From contig NZ_CP042582.1 of NCBI RefSeq assembly GCF_008728835.1, positions 2,755,001 to 2,819,000 on the forward strand: a stretch of DNA of 64,000 bases. Direction: 5' to 3'. Made by a program: the position numbers and the translations under genes. Shown in pieces: positions 19,833 to 27,362 of this stretch. Positions within the stretch are counted from its first letter, which is position 1. Each line of letters starts with the position of its first letter. The notes beneath the pieces are model-generated. The model was not told where the DNA came from. It searched no databases and worked only from the letters and a program-made list of their open reading frames with translations. Origin of the DNA: Hypericibacter adhaerens. GTDB taxonomy: Bacteria > Pseudomonadota > Alphaproteobacteria > Dongiales > Dongiaceae.

Positions 19833-20809
19833 GCCCCTCAATCGAAGATTATCTGCCGACCGGGGTCACGATCGAGGACGTCATCACCATGATGGCGGGG
19901 GCCTCGACCTTCCTCGTCGTGGTCGCGGTCTGGCACGCCTTCCTGCGGCGCGAGATCGGCGGCCGGCGCCTGCGCGAGCTGGCCCAGCGGCGCCAGGCGC
20001 TGCGCCACGACTATCTGCACGGTACCCGCAAGCGCGAGAGCATGCTCAGCACCGGCGGCATGCGCCAGGTCGTCGACCGCCTGAAGCTCCTGCGCACGAG
20101 CAAGAGCGAGGCGATGCAGCGCAAGCTGGCCCAGGCCGGCTGGCGCTCCTCGGACGCGCTGGTGCGCTTCCTGTTCGCCAAGCTGGTGATGCCGTTCCTG
20201 TTCGGCGGCATCTCGCTGTTCCTGTTCCAGATCATGCATCTCTATCACCTGCCGACCATGACGCGCCTCGCCGTCATCATGGGCAGCGTGGTGGTGGGGG
20301 CGCTCCTGCCCGACATCATCGTGAAGAACACGATCCTCAAGCGGGCCGACAAGATCCGCAAAGGCCTGCCCGACGCGCTGGACCTGATGGTGATCTGCGC
20401 CGAAGCCGGCCTCAGCCTGGACGCCTCGCTCAAGCGCGTGTCGGAGGAATTCGGCCGCTCCTGCCCGGAGCTCGCCGACGAGCTGGCAATCACCTCGCTC
20501 GAGCTGGGCTTCCTGCCCGACCGCCGTCAGGCCCTGATCAACCTGGCACAGCGCACCGAATCAAAGGGCATCCGCGGCCTGGTGAACAACCTGCTGCAGT
20601 CGGACAAATACGGCACGCCCCTGGCGCAGTCGCTGCGCGTGCTGTCGGCGGAGTTCCGCGAGGAACGCATGATGCGCGCCGAAGAGAAGGCGGCGCGCCT
20701 CCCCGCCCTGATGACGGTCCCGATGATCGTCTTCATTCTGCCGCCGCTGTTCATCGTCCTGATCGGCCCGGCCATTCTCCGGGTGATCGACGCGCTCAGC
20801 CATATGTGA
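19829..20809 (+). CDS. tadC: Tad inner-membrane platform protein TadC
   Basis: This 326-residue T2SSF-domain protein is the second half of the TadB/TadC platform. Membrane helices flank a core with LPDALDLMVICAEAGLSLDASL and ESKGIRGLVNNLLQSDKYG, typical of TadC. I chose the ATG overlapping the tadB stop. The gene ends 14 bp from the convergent tadD stop. Confidence 0.93.
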   Translation: MSPSIEDYLPTGVTIEDVITMMAGASTFLVVVAVWHAFLRREIGGRRLRELAQRRQALRHDYLHGTRKRESMLSTGGMRQVVDRLKLLRTSKSEAMQRKLAQAGWRSSDALVRFLFAKLVMPFLFGGISLFLFQIMHLYHLPTMTRLAVIMGSVVVGALLPDIIVKNTILKRADKIRKGLPDALDLMVICAEAGLSLDASLKRVSEEFGRSCPELADELAITSLELGFLPDRRQALINLAQRTESKGIRGLVNNLLQSDKYGTPLAQSLRVLSAEFREERMMRAEEKAARLPALMTVPMIVFILPPLFIVLIGPAILRVIDALSHM

Positions 20810-20823
20810 GAACGATGCGGCGC

Positions 20824-21954
20824 TCAGCGAAAATCGGAACTCATCCGCACCGAGCTGTTCGGCGGGGTGGCTGGCTGCGCCTCGGGCGCCGCGACGGGCT
20901 GCTCGATCTCGCCCATGGCGGCGACGGGCGAGCCGCCATCGCGCGGCTCTGTCACCGCGGGCATGACGGCGGGTGTGCTGACGGCACTGCCGAGCGGCGC
21001 CGCGGGAGCGGCCATGCTCGTCGGAGCCAGCGCACTGCTGGCCGCATCGCTGCCGGCGCTGTGGTCGGTCGCGATGCTCTCGGGATCGGGCGCCGCCACG
21101 ACCGGGACGCCGTTGGCCTCCGGCAGGGCCGCGACCGGCGTCGCGGTCGGCACCTGGTCGGCATAATGGGCGCCCAGCGCCGAGGCGATGGTGCGGTCGT
21201 CGCCCATGCCCTTCAGCACGTTAAAATAGGTCATGTTGCGCTGGACGGTCGCGGGATCGAGGTCGCGTTCCGCGAGCTCCTGCGCCTGCTCGCGATCGCC
21301 GGCGAGGCCGTAGACGAGGGCCAGGTTCTGCCGGTAGCGCGCCGTCGCCATCGGATCGTTGCTGGTCCGCTGCAGCAGCGCGATCGCTTCCTGGTAGCGG
21401 CCCTCGAGGGCCAGCGAAAGCCCCAGATTGTTGTTCACCTCGAGATTGCCGGGCGAGAGCTGCAGCGCGGTCTTGTAGTAGGTCTGGGCGGAGGCGTGAT
21501 CGCCCAGCATGTCGTAGGCGACGGCGATGCCGTTATAGAGGCGATAATCCTCGCCGGTATCGAGCGCCTTCTCGTACTGCGCGACCGCGGCCTCGGGTTG
21601 GCCGGTATTGAGATAGGCCGTTCCCAGGCCGCGCAGCGCTTCGGCGTTGGTGCCGTCGAGCTGCAGCGCCGCGCGATAGGCTTCCGCCGCGGCCGCGGGC
21701 GATCCCAGCTTCGCCAGGGTCTGCCCCAGCTGCATCAGGGGTTGCGGATCGGTGGGATTGAGCTCGTGCGCCTTCTGATAGAGGCCGACGGCGCTCGCGA
21801 GATCGCCCTCGTTGCGCGTCATGTCGGCGACGCGCATGACGGCGTCGGCGGAAACCGTGGGGGGCTGCTGCACCGTGCTGGCGCAAGCGGAAACGCCCAG
21901 CGCCAGGATCACTGTCGGCAACAGACGAGCGCGAATACGGGATACGGGCTGCAT
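20824..21954 (-). CDS. tadD: TPR lipoprotein TadD
   Basis: This 376-residue TPR protein assists Tad pilus assembly. A signal peptide with lipobox VSAC (Cys24) marks an outer-membrane lipoprotein. About five TPR units follow (for example NPTDPQPLMQLGQTLAKLGS and NTGQPEAAVAQYEKALD). The C-terminal 100 residues are Ala/Pro-rich and low complexity. The gene faces the opposite way to tadC and is divergent from tadE (45 bp between starts). The frame stays open 200 codons further upstream across tadE; that is a shadow. Confidence 0.88.
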   Translation of the reverse strand: MQPVSRIRARLLPTVILALGVSACASTVQQPPTVSADAVMRVADMTRNEGDLASAVGLYQKAHELNPTDPQPLMQLGQTLAKLGSPAAAAEAYRAALQLDGTNAEALRGLGTAYLNTGQPEAAVAQYEKALDTGEDYRLYNGIAVAYDMLGDHASAQTYYKTALQLSPGNLEVNNNLGLSLALEGRYQEAIALLQRTSNDPMATARYRQNLALVYGLAGDREQAQELAERDLDPATVQRNMTYFNVLKGMGDDRTIASALGAHYADQVPTATPVAALPEANGVPVVAAPDPESIATDHSAGSDAASSALAPTSMAAPAAPLGSAVSTPAVMPAVTEPRDGGSPVAAMGEIEQPVAAPEAQPATPPNSSVRMSSDFR

Positions 21955-21999
21955 GGCCCAAAGACTATCCCCGCCATGGTTAGCGGAAGGTAAAAACCC

Positions 22000-22668
22000 A
22001 TGTCGCCACTTACACTTAGCTGTTGTGGCATTTCTGTGCCACGCCGGGTCGGCAGGGCCTTCAGGCTGGTTTCCGGGCTCCGGCGGTTTCGCCGGTCCCA
22101 GTCGGGGGCGGCCGCCATCGAGTTCGCCCTGGCGCTCCCGCCCCTGGTGCTGCTGATCATCGGCATGTTCGAGGTCGCGGTCGTGATGTTCGTATCGACC
22201 TCGGTCGAGAACGGGCTGCGCGAGGCCTCGCGCTTCGGCATCACCGGCGACATTCCCGCCGGGGTGACCCGCGAGCAGCAGATCCTTCAGCTCATCGAGG
22301 ACAACACCCTCGGCATGCTCGATCCCGCGACGACCCACATCACCTTCATGGTCTATCCGAGCTTCCAGGATGTGGGCCAGCCGGAACCCTTCACCGACAC
22401 GCCCGCGCCGAGCCCGCTCCATAACGGCAAATACGATCAGGGCGAGGCCTACGAGGACCTCAACGGCAACGGCCAGTGGGACGCGGACCGCGGCACCGCC
22501 GGCGTCGGCAATTCCGGTCAGGTCGTGCGCTACAAGGTCGATTACGAGTGGCACCTGATGACGCCGCTCCTGGCCGACATGCTCGGCGACAATGGCGTCT
22601 TCAAGATGTCGGCGAGCGTGGTGGTCCGCAACGAGCCCTATGCCGTCGTCCAGGCGGGAGGAGGCTGA
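22000..22668 (+). CDS. TadE-like minor pseudopilin with a calcium-loop-like insert
   Basis: The protein has 222 residues. The prepilin-type site G36-AAAIEF fits the G/XXXXE cleavage motif of TadV/CpaA, followed by a hydrophobic helix (ALALPPLVLLIIGMFEVAVV). After the helix, residues 152-163 (EDLNGNGQWDAD) resemble an EF-hand or dockerin-type DxNxNGxxD calcium loop, which is unusual for TadE. The start is supported by GGAAGG 8 bases upstream. It is one base from the next TadE-like gene. Confidence 0.85.
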   Translation: MSPLTLSCCGISVPRRVGRAFRLVSGLRRFRRSQSGAAAIEFALALPPLVLLIIGMFEVAVVMFVSTSVENGLREASRFGITGDIPAGVTREQQILQLIEDNTLGMLDPATTHITFMVYPSFQDVGQPEPFTDTPAPSPLHNGKYDQGEAYEDLNGNGQWDADRGTAGVGNSGQVVRYKVDYEWHLMTPLLADMLGDNGVFKMSASVVVRNEPYAVVQAGGG

Positions 22669-22669
22669 G

Positions 22670-23242
22670 ATGGAAATGCGCCTCTTGCAGTGCTTCTACC
22701 GCTTCGCGCGGGACCGTCGGGGCAGCGTCCTGATGGAGCTGGCCATCGGCCTGCCCATCCTGGTGGTGATCCTGCTGGGCTGTTTCGAGGCCGCGCGCTT
22801 CGTGCTGCTGGACCAGAAGCTCGCGCGCGCCGCGGCCAGCACGGCCGACCTGGTGGCCCAGGCCGACGGCATCACCGAAGCGCAGATCACCGACATCTTC
22901 AACGCGGCCGATGCGACCGCGACGCCGTTCGATCTCGGCGGCACCGGGCGCGTGATCATCACCTCGGTGGTTCGCCCGACCACGGCCGCCGCGACCGTGG
23001 CCTGGCAGCGCGTCTCGACCGGCAGCACCTACGCCGCCACCAGCGCCATCGGCACGACCGGCCAGACGGCCACCCTGCCCGCCGGCCTCACCCTGCGCCA
23101 GGGCGAGAACGTGATCGTGGCCGAGGTCTTCTACGACTACGCCCCGGTCTTTCTGGGGGAGACGCGCTTCACCGCCACCTCGCTGTACGAGGTCGCCTAT
23201 AACCGGCCCCGCATCATCAACCTGACGTCGGTCACGCCCTAG
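22670..23242 (+). CDS. TadE/TadF-like minor pseudopilin
   Basis: This 190-residue protein has a processing site G-SVLMEL (DRRGSVLMELAIGLPILVVILLG) that fits the G/XXXXE rule, followed by the conserved helix and a short extracytoplasmic domain. It probably acts with the preceding TadE-like protein as a minor pilus component. The ATG follows the previous stop by one base, so the two are co-translated. Confidence 0.87.
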   Translation: MEMRLLQCFYRFARDRRGSVLMELAIGLPILVVILLGCFEAARFVLLDQKLARAAASTADLVAQADGITEAQITDIFNAADATATPFDLGGTGRVIITSVVRPTTAAATVAWQRVSTGSTYAATSAIGTTGQTATLPAGLTLRQGENVIVAEVFYDYAPVFLGETRFTATSLYEVAYNRPRIINLTSVTP

Positions 23243-23322
23243 CGCGCCGGCAGGGGCTGCAGGGGCACCGGAGCGGTCTTCGCCGCCCGCCGGTCGCTTT
23301 GGATGGTTCCGGTTGGGAAAGA

Positions 23323-23518
23323 CGCAGGAAGCGTCGCGTCAGCAGGAGAGAATATGCACCGCTTCCGGGAGCCTCCGGCTGACCGAAGGTGGTTTGGGGG
23401 CAGGCCTAGGGAGTGCCGGTGGGTGGGTTGGCCTGTCCCTCGGTAGCCGTTCAGACGACCCCCGGAAGCGGCGCAGTTCGTCGCAAGGACTACCTGCATC
23501 AGGGAGGCGCTTCCTGCG
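23323..23518. ncRNA. Candidate structured non-coding RNA (nested complementary arms)
   Basis: This lies in a gap without a coding region between a tadE-like gene and the araC-type terminator. Nested perfect arms: CGCAGGAAGCG (23323-23333) with CGCTTCCTGCG (23508-23518); GCAGG (23342-23346) with CCTGC (23493-23497); CCGCTTCCGGG (23359-23369) with CCCGGAAGCGG (23461-23471); CGGCT (23376-23380) with AGCCG (23445-23449); CCGA (23383-23386) with TCGG (23440-23443); CAGGCC (23401-23406) with GGCCTG (23430-23435). The GGAAGCG/CGCTTCC elements also allow an alternative fold into two local hairpins. The strand cannot be decided. I do not recognise a known RNA family. Confidence 0.5.
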
Positions 23519-23577
23519 CCCGGGCGTGAGTGAAGCCCGCGGTTGGTAACCTGTTCAAATTACAAATGGGTAACATC

Positions 23578-23603
23578 AAAAAGGCGCCGAACCCTATGGC
23601 GCC
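23578..23603 (-). terminator. Rho-independent terminator of the AraC-family gene
   Basis: On the minus strand GGCGCC, a 9-nt loop and GGCGCC are followed by TTTTT. It lies 79 bp beyond the stop of the AraC-family gene and points in its direction of transcription. Confidence 0.7.
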
Positions 23604-23681
23604 GTTGAGAAATCCCACTCTGCCTGCGCCGTGGGCAACACACAATCGACACGGGAATCGACCGCGTGCGGGAGGCGGCGG

Positions 23682-24536
23682 CTAGACGAAGAGCCCCGCC
23701 CATCGTTTCGGCGTCAGGCCGTAGGCCTTCCGGAAATGCCGCGTCATGTGGCTCTGGTCGGCGAAGCCGCTGTCGAGCGCCGCCTCCACCAGCGAGCGGC
23801 CCTGCTGGATCAATGCCCGGGCCCGATCCAGCCGCCGCATGACGAGATAGCGATAGGGACTGGTTCCCAGGCAGGCACGGAACTGCCGGGCCAGTGCGTA
23901 GCGGCCGAGCCCGGTCGCGGCCTCCAGTGCCGCCGACCGGCTCCCCTGCCGAAGGTGGCCGTCGAGGAAGTCGCGCGCCCGCTCGACGGCGCGCCAATCA
24001 CGCGCCGAAACGCGGCGGCGCGGCAGCGACGGATCGGCCGCGGCCAGAGCCTCGGCCAGATCGAGCAGGATCTGGTCGCGCTCCACCTCTTCGAGCGGCC
24101 GGTCGAGCTCTTCCAGGGCCGGCAGAACGGCCGCGACAAGGCGGCGATCGTCCGAGACCGGCTCGCGCAGGAACGGCAACGGATAGCGCCATTCGGCCAG
24201 GGCATCGTGAATCAACCCCGGGTCGACATAGAGAATCCTGTAGCGGAACCCGGTTTCGGTTCCCGCATGACCGTCATGGATCTCATCCGGATGAAGCACG
24301 AGCACCTGGCCCGGCAGGCTCTGCTCGGCGCGTCCCCGATAGCGGAACGACTGCACGCCCTGGGTCGTGACGCCGATCGCGTAGGTGTCGTGCCGGTGCG
24401 GATCGAATGCATGCCCCAGGAAACGGGCCTCGATCCGCTCGAGGCCCTGACAAGCGGGCGCCGCGCGGATCCAGTCGCCCTGCCTGCACGATCGTTCAAG
24501 ACCCGGCGTCGACTTGTGCTCCAGAACCGTCGGCAT
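23682..24536 (-). CDS. AraC-family transcriptional regulator
   Basis: This 284-residue protein has an N-terminal cupin-type sensor domain (HAFDPHRHDTYAIGVTTQG, then PGQVLVLHPDEIHDG) and a C-terminal double helix-turn-helix (about 180-284; EAATGLGRYALARQFRACLG and ALDSGFADQSHMTRHFRKAYGLTP). It is divergent from a LysE-family exporter with only 14 bp between start codons, so it very probably controls that exporter. The ligand is unknown, perhaps an amino acid. Confidence 0.9.
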   Translation of the reverse strand: MPTVLEHKSTPGLERSCRQGDWIRAAPACQGLERIEARFLGHAFDPHRHDTYAIGVTTQGVQSFRYRGRAEQSLPGQVLVLHPDEIHDGHAGTETGFRYRILYVDPGLIHDALAEWRYPLPFLREPVSDDRRLVAAVLPALEELDRPLEEVERDQILLDLAEALAAADPSLPRRRVSARDWRAVERARDFLDGHLRQGSRSAALEAATGLGRYALARQFRACLGTSPYRYLVMRRLDRARALIQQGRSLVEAALDSGFADQSHMTRHFRKAYGLTPKRWAGLFV

Positions 24537-24550
24537 GGCGGATTTATAGC

Positions 24551-25144
24551 ATGGAACAGCTGCCCGGATTCATTCTGGTCGCCCTGGCGCTCGCCGGCAG
24601 CCCCGGCCCTGCCACCTTGAGCATCGCCGCCGCCGGTGCCGCCTTCGGGCCGCGCCGCGGCCTCGGCTATATGGCGGGAATTATCGCCGGCATGATCGTC
24701 GTGATGGCGCTCGCCGCCAGCGGCGTGACGGGCCTCCTGCTGGCGCTGCCGGGTGCCGCCCCCGTCATCGCGGTCATTGCCGGTGCTTATTTCGCTGTCC
24801 TGGCGATCCGCATCGCGCTGACGCCGCCCTTGACCGAACGCAGCCATCAAGGCCGACACCCCTCCTTCGCCGCCGGCTTGCTCCTCTCTCTCGTCAATCC
24901 GAAGGGCTATGCGGCGATGGCGGCGCTCTTCTCCGGGTTCGTCCTGGTGGCAGCGCATCCGGGCGCGGACGCGGCGGTCAAGATGCTCGTCCTGTTGCTG
25001 GTGATCGCCCTGGTCAATATCGCGTGGCTCTTTGTCGGCGCGGCCCTGACAAGGCTCTTCCGGAATCCGGTCGCGAACCGCGTCGTCAACCTGGCTTTCG
25101 CCATCCTGCTGCTGGCCTCGGTCGCTGCCACGCTGCTGCTCTGA
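24551..25144 (+). CDS. LysE-family amino-acid/metabolite exporter
   Basis: This 197-residue inner-membrane protein has about six membrane segments. The N-terminal ALAGSPGPATLSIAAAGAAFG and the central LLLSLVNPKGY are the LysE/RhtB hallmarks. It is expected to export amino acids or related small molecules. The start at 24551 gives the standard family length; no clear Shine-Dalgarno is visible in the very short gap to the divergent regulator. Confidence 0.88.
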   Translation: MEQLPGFILVALALAGSPGPATLSIAAAGAAFGPRRGLGYMAGIIAGMIVVMALAASGVTGLLLALPGAAPVIAVIAGAYFAVLAIRIALTPPLTERSHQGRHPSFAAGLLLSLVNPKGYAAMAALFSGFVLVAAHPGADAAVKMLVLLLVIALVNIAWLFVGAALTRLFRNPVANRVVNLAFAILLLASVAATLLL

Positions 25145-25256
25145 GGGCGGCGACGGCGATCTGAACGTCATGCTCCCGCCGTCGACCCGGACGTGCGGGA
25201 CCGTATATAAAATCCGGGTCGGCGATGTCCGTCGGGGACAGCGGGTGGGGAATGGC

Positions 25257-26039
25257 ATGGATGGAAAAGCAGGAGCGATAGCGGTCGCCGTCCTGGCCAT
25301 CGTCGCGACGGTCACGGCGGCAAAGGCGGATACCGGGCAGCCGCCGGTCGTGCAGCGCAGCCTCTATCTCGAGGCGGAACGTTCGGTTTACCTGGCACGG
25401 GCCTCGGAGCAGCGCGGCGATACGATGTCCGCCGCGCAGCAATATATGACGGCGGTCAGCCTCGTGGAGAGCACGGCGCCGCGCGATCTCAACCTGTCCA
25501 AGCTCGTCCTCGCAGGCGAGCCGCTGCCCGGCATCGGCCGGCGGATGATCTATTACGAGCTCAAGCTCCTGCAGGAAATGCTGGCACAGCCCCAACCGAT
25601 GATGCGGCCGGAGGGGGTGCTGGAGAATCTGCGCCTTGCCTACGGCAAGATGGAATGGCTCGAGCCTTTCAACCCGGCCTGGCCTTATCTGGAAGCGGTG
25701 GCATTGGCCGCGGACCAGGACTACCGGTCGGCGTTCCAGAAATGCCGGGAGGCGGCGCAGCTCCCGGGCGGCGAGGAATCCGTTCGGGAGAAAGCGCGCT
25801 CGCTCGCCGAGCATATCAAGCCGGCCGCCCTCGCCCAGGAACAGATGAAGGAAGCCGATCAGCAAGCCTACATGGAATATGTCCAGAGCGGCGCGCAGGC
25901 GCTCGATTTCGCGATGGTCAGCGCGCAGGTCAGCGCAACCGAAGCGCGCAACAAGGGCGACACCGCAGAGGCGGACATGTGGGACAGCCGCTACCAGAAC
26001 TTGAAAAAGCAGCGCGACCAGATCGGGCAGCAGCCATGA
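25257..26039 (+). CDS. Exported hypothetical protein, helical repeat-like
   Basis: The protein has 260 residues with an N-terminal signal peptide (AVAVLAIVATVTAAKA). The mature part is predicted to be mostly helical, with TPR-like pairs (ARASEQRGDTMSAAQQYMTA; LAADQDYRSAFQKCREAAQ) and a charged C-terminus. I recognise no family. It overlaps the following lipoprotein gene by ATGA, so the two products probably work together in the envelope. Confidence 0.7.
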   Translation: MDGKAGAIAVAVLAIVATVTAAKADTGQPPVVQRSLYLEAERSVYLARASEQRGDTMSAAQQYMTAVSLVESTAPRDLNLSKLVLAGEPLPGIGRRMIYYELKLLQEMLAQPQPMMRPEGVLENLRLAYGKMEWLEPFNPAWPYLEAVALAADQDYRSAFQKCREAAQLPGGEESVREKARSLAEHIKPAALAQEQMKEADQQAYMEYVQSGAQALDFAMVSAQVSATEARNKGDTAEADMWDSRYQNLKKQRDQIGQQP

Positions 26040-26473
26040 GAATCAAGCAGGCGGTGAAGCTGGCTGCGGCGCTCGGGATCGCCGGCATGGTCATGACCGG
26101 ATGCGGCCGCGACGACGATCAGGCGCAAGAAAAGGGGCAGGCGCAAGAAACCAGCCAGGCACAAACCGAGCCGGCGCAGCAGGCTGAGCAGGAGCATGTG
26201 GAAGCCGGGGTCGCGGCGGCCGAGGCCGACGATCCGAGCCGATGGGCGCCGTCGCCGGAAGCCATCGCTCAGGCCAGGAAGGATGCCGACGCGCCGCCGA
26301 TCGAGATGGCCGACGACGGCAGCAGCGATATCGCGCTCGGCGGCATGGAACGGCCGCCCGTGCCCCCGGCCCCGCCAAGACTGTTGGAGGGCGATGATGC
26401 CGACCAGTATGGCCTGGCCGCGTGGGAGCAGATCGCGCGGGGCGATCTGAAACCGAGGCGGATCCATTATTGA
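26036..26473 (+). CDS. Small lipoprotein, Gln/Glu/Ala-rich
   Basis: This 145-residue protein has a signal peptide with lipobox MTGC (MVMTGCGRDDDQ). The following 40 residues are rich in Gln, Ala and Glu (QAQEKGQAQETSQAQ), probably an extended linker. The C-terminal part (PPAPPRLLEGDDADQYGLAAWEQIARGD) is more conserved-looking. Function is unknown; it is translationally coupled to the upstream exported protein. Confidence 0.7.
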   Translation: MRIKQAVKLAAALGIAGMVMTGCGRDDDQAQEKGQAQETSQAQTEPAQQAEQEHVEAGVAAAEADDPSRWAPSPEAIAQARKDADAPPIEMADDGSSDIALGGMERPPVPPAPPRLLEGDDADQYGLAAWEQIARGDLKPRRIHY

Positions 26474-26556
26474 AACAGGGCCCGGCTTGTCCGCGAGCCC
26501 GTTCGACAGATTTGCTGCATGAGGCCACGCATCAGGCCCCGGAATCGGGGCGGAGA

Positions 26557-26632
26557 TGGCGCGCCCGGCTGGAATCGAACCAGCGACCTACCGCTTAGAA
26601 GGCGGTTGCTCTATCCCCTGAGCTACGGGCGC
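26557..26632 (-). tRNA. tRNA-Arg (anticodon UCU), CCA encoded
   Basis: The minus strand folds as a cloverleaf: acceptor GCGCCCG/CGGGCGC, anticodon stem ACCGC/GCGGT with loop CTTCTAA (anticodon TCT), T-arm GCTGG-TTCGATT-CCAGC, discriminator G and an encoded CCA (26557-26559). It decodes AGA. Confidence 0.95.
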
Positions 26633-26677
26633 CCGAGGCGTGGATGCGCTTGGGATCCCATCTCCGCCGGCCCGGCA

Positions 26678-26983
26678 TCAATGGGTCCAGCGGCCGATGC
26701 GATCGTAGCGGAAATTGTCGGAATAGCTCTTGGGTCTGACGACGCGCTCGTTCGGCTCGATGATGCGATAGGCGTAGCCGTTCTTGCGCGCGTAGGCCAC
26801 CGCCTCGGCCTCAGTTTCGAAATAGAGCCGCAGCTGGCGGTTGGTGTCGCCGGAGCCCGTCCAGCCCATCAGCGGATCGGCTTCGCGCTTCTGCGAGGGC
26901 TCGAACTCGAGCAGCCAGTGACGTTCGCCCGCCCGGCCCGACTGGGTGGCCGTCTTGCTCGGCCGGTAGATTCGCACCTGCAT
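26678..26983 (-). CDS. NADH-ubiquinone oxidoreductase accessory subunit, NDUFS4-like
   Basis: This 101-residue protein of the ETC complex I conserved-region family is the bacterial relative of mitochondrial NDUFS4 (18 kDa). It shows QVRIYRPSKTATQSG, WLLEFEP, DPLMGWTGSGDTNRQLRLYF and EAVAYARKNGYAY. These accessory subunits are typical of alphaproteobacterial complex I and lie apart from the nuo operon. It sits between two tRNA genes on the same strand. Confidence 0.9.
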   Translation of the reverse strand: MQVRIYRPSKTATQSGRAGERHWLLEFEPSQKREADPLMGWTGSGDTNRQLRLYFETEAEAVAYARKNGYAYRIIEPNERVVRPKSYSDNFRYDRIGRWTH

Positions 26984-27036
26984 GGTCGGTTCCGCTCCGC
27001 CTCTGTTGCACGTCCGGCCCCAAGGGCCCTCGGGAA

Positions 27037-27113
27037 TGGTCGGGGTGACTGGATTCGAACCAGCGACATCCTGCTCCCAAAGCAGGCACTCTACCGGACT
27101 GAGCTACACCCCG
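27037..27113 (-). tRNA. tRNA-Pro (anticodon UGG), CCA encoded
   Basis: The minus strand gives acceptor CGGGGTG/CACCCCG, anticodon stem CCTGC/GCAGG with loop TTTGGGA (anticodon TGG), T-arm GCTGG-TTCGAAT-CCAGT (last pair G-T), discriminator A and an encoded CCA (27037-27039). It decodes CCA and related Pro codons. Confidence 0.95.
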
Positions 27114-27174
27114 GTCCCCGGAAAGCGGTTGCAAATTAAGGAGTTCTCTTCGCAACTGCAACCTTGGCCGCTAA

Positions 27175-27189
27175 GAACATATCAGGAAC
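27175..27189 (-). promoter_or_regulatory. LexA-type SOS box (GAAC-N7-GAAC)
   Basis: GAAC at 27175-27178 and 27186-27189 with exactly 7 bp between is the reverse complement of GTTC-N7-GTTC, the established alphaproteobacterial LexA operator. It lies 62 bp upstream of the minus-strand tRNA-Pro. Confidence 0.6.
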
Positions 27190-27233
27190 ATCGGCGGGCG
27201 GCAGCCTTTTGCCCAGATTGGCCCACCCGACAT

Positions 27234-27248
27234 GTTCTTTTTCTGTTC
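27234..27248 (+). promoter_or_regulatory. LexA-type SOS box (GTTC-N7-GTTC)
   Basis: GTTC at 27234-27237 and 27245-27248 with a 7-bp spacer. It is oriented opposite to the box 45 bp to the left and lies 115 bp upstream of the sulfotransferase-family start at 27363. Confidence 0.6.
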
Positions 27249-27362
27249 CATTCACACGATGGTCAGGGCCGTGCCCCGCCGGCGCAGATTGCACCAACTC
27301 ATGTTACCATTCCGATAGGAAGCGGCCCGGCCCGCCGCCGCAGGCCATGCTGAGGGGGCATC

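Noticed and set aside
21955-22554. N-terminal extension of tadD by 200 codons
   Set aside because: It runs antisense to tadE and would bury the lipoprotein signal peptide.
23342-23390. Glycine-riboswitch-like words (GGAGAG ... CCGAAGG)
   Set aside because: Order, spacing and the second conserved block do not fit the known aptamer, and no glycine gene follows.
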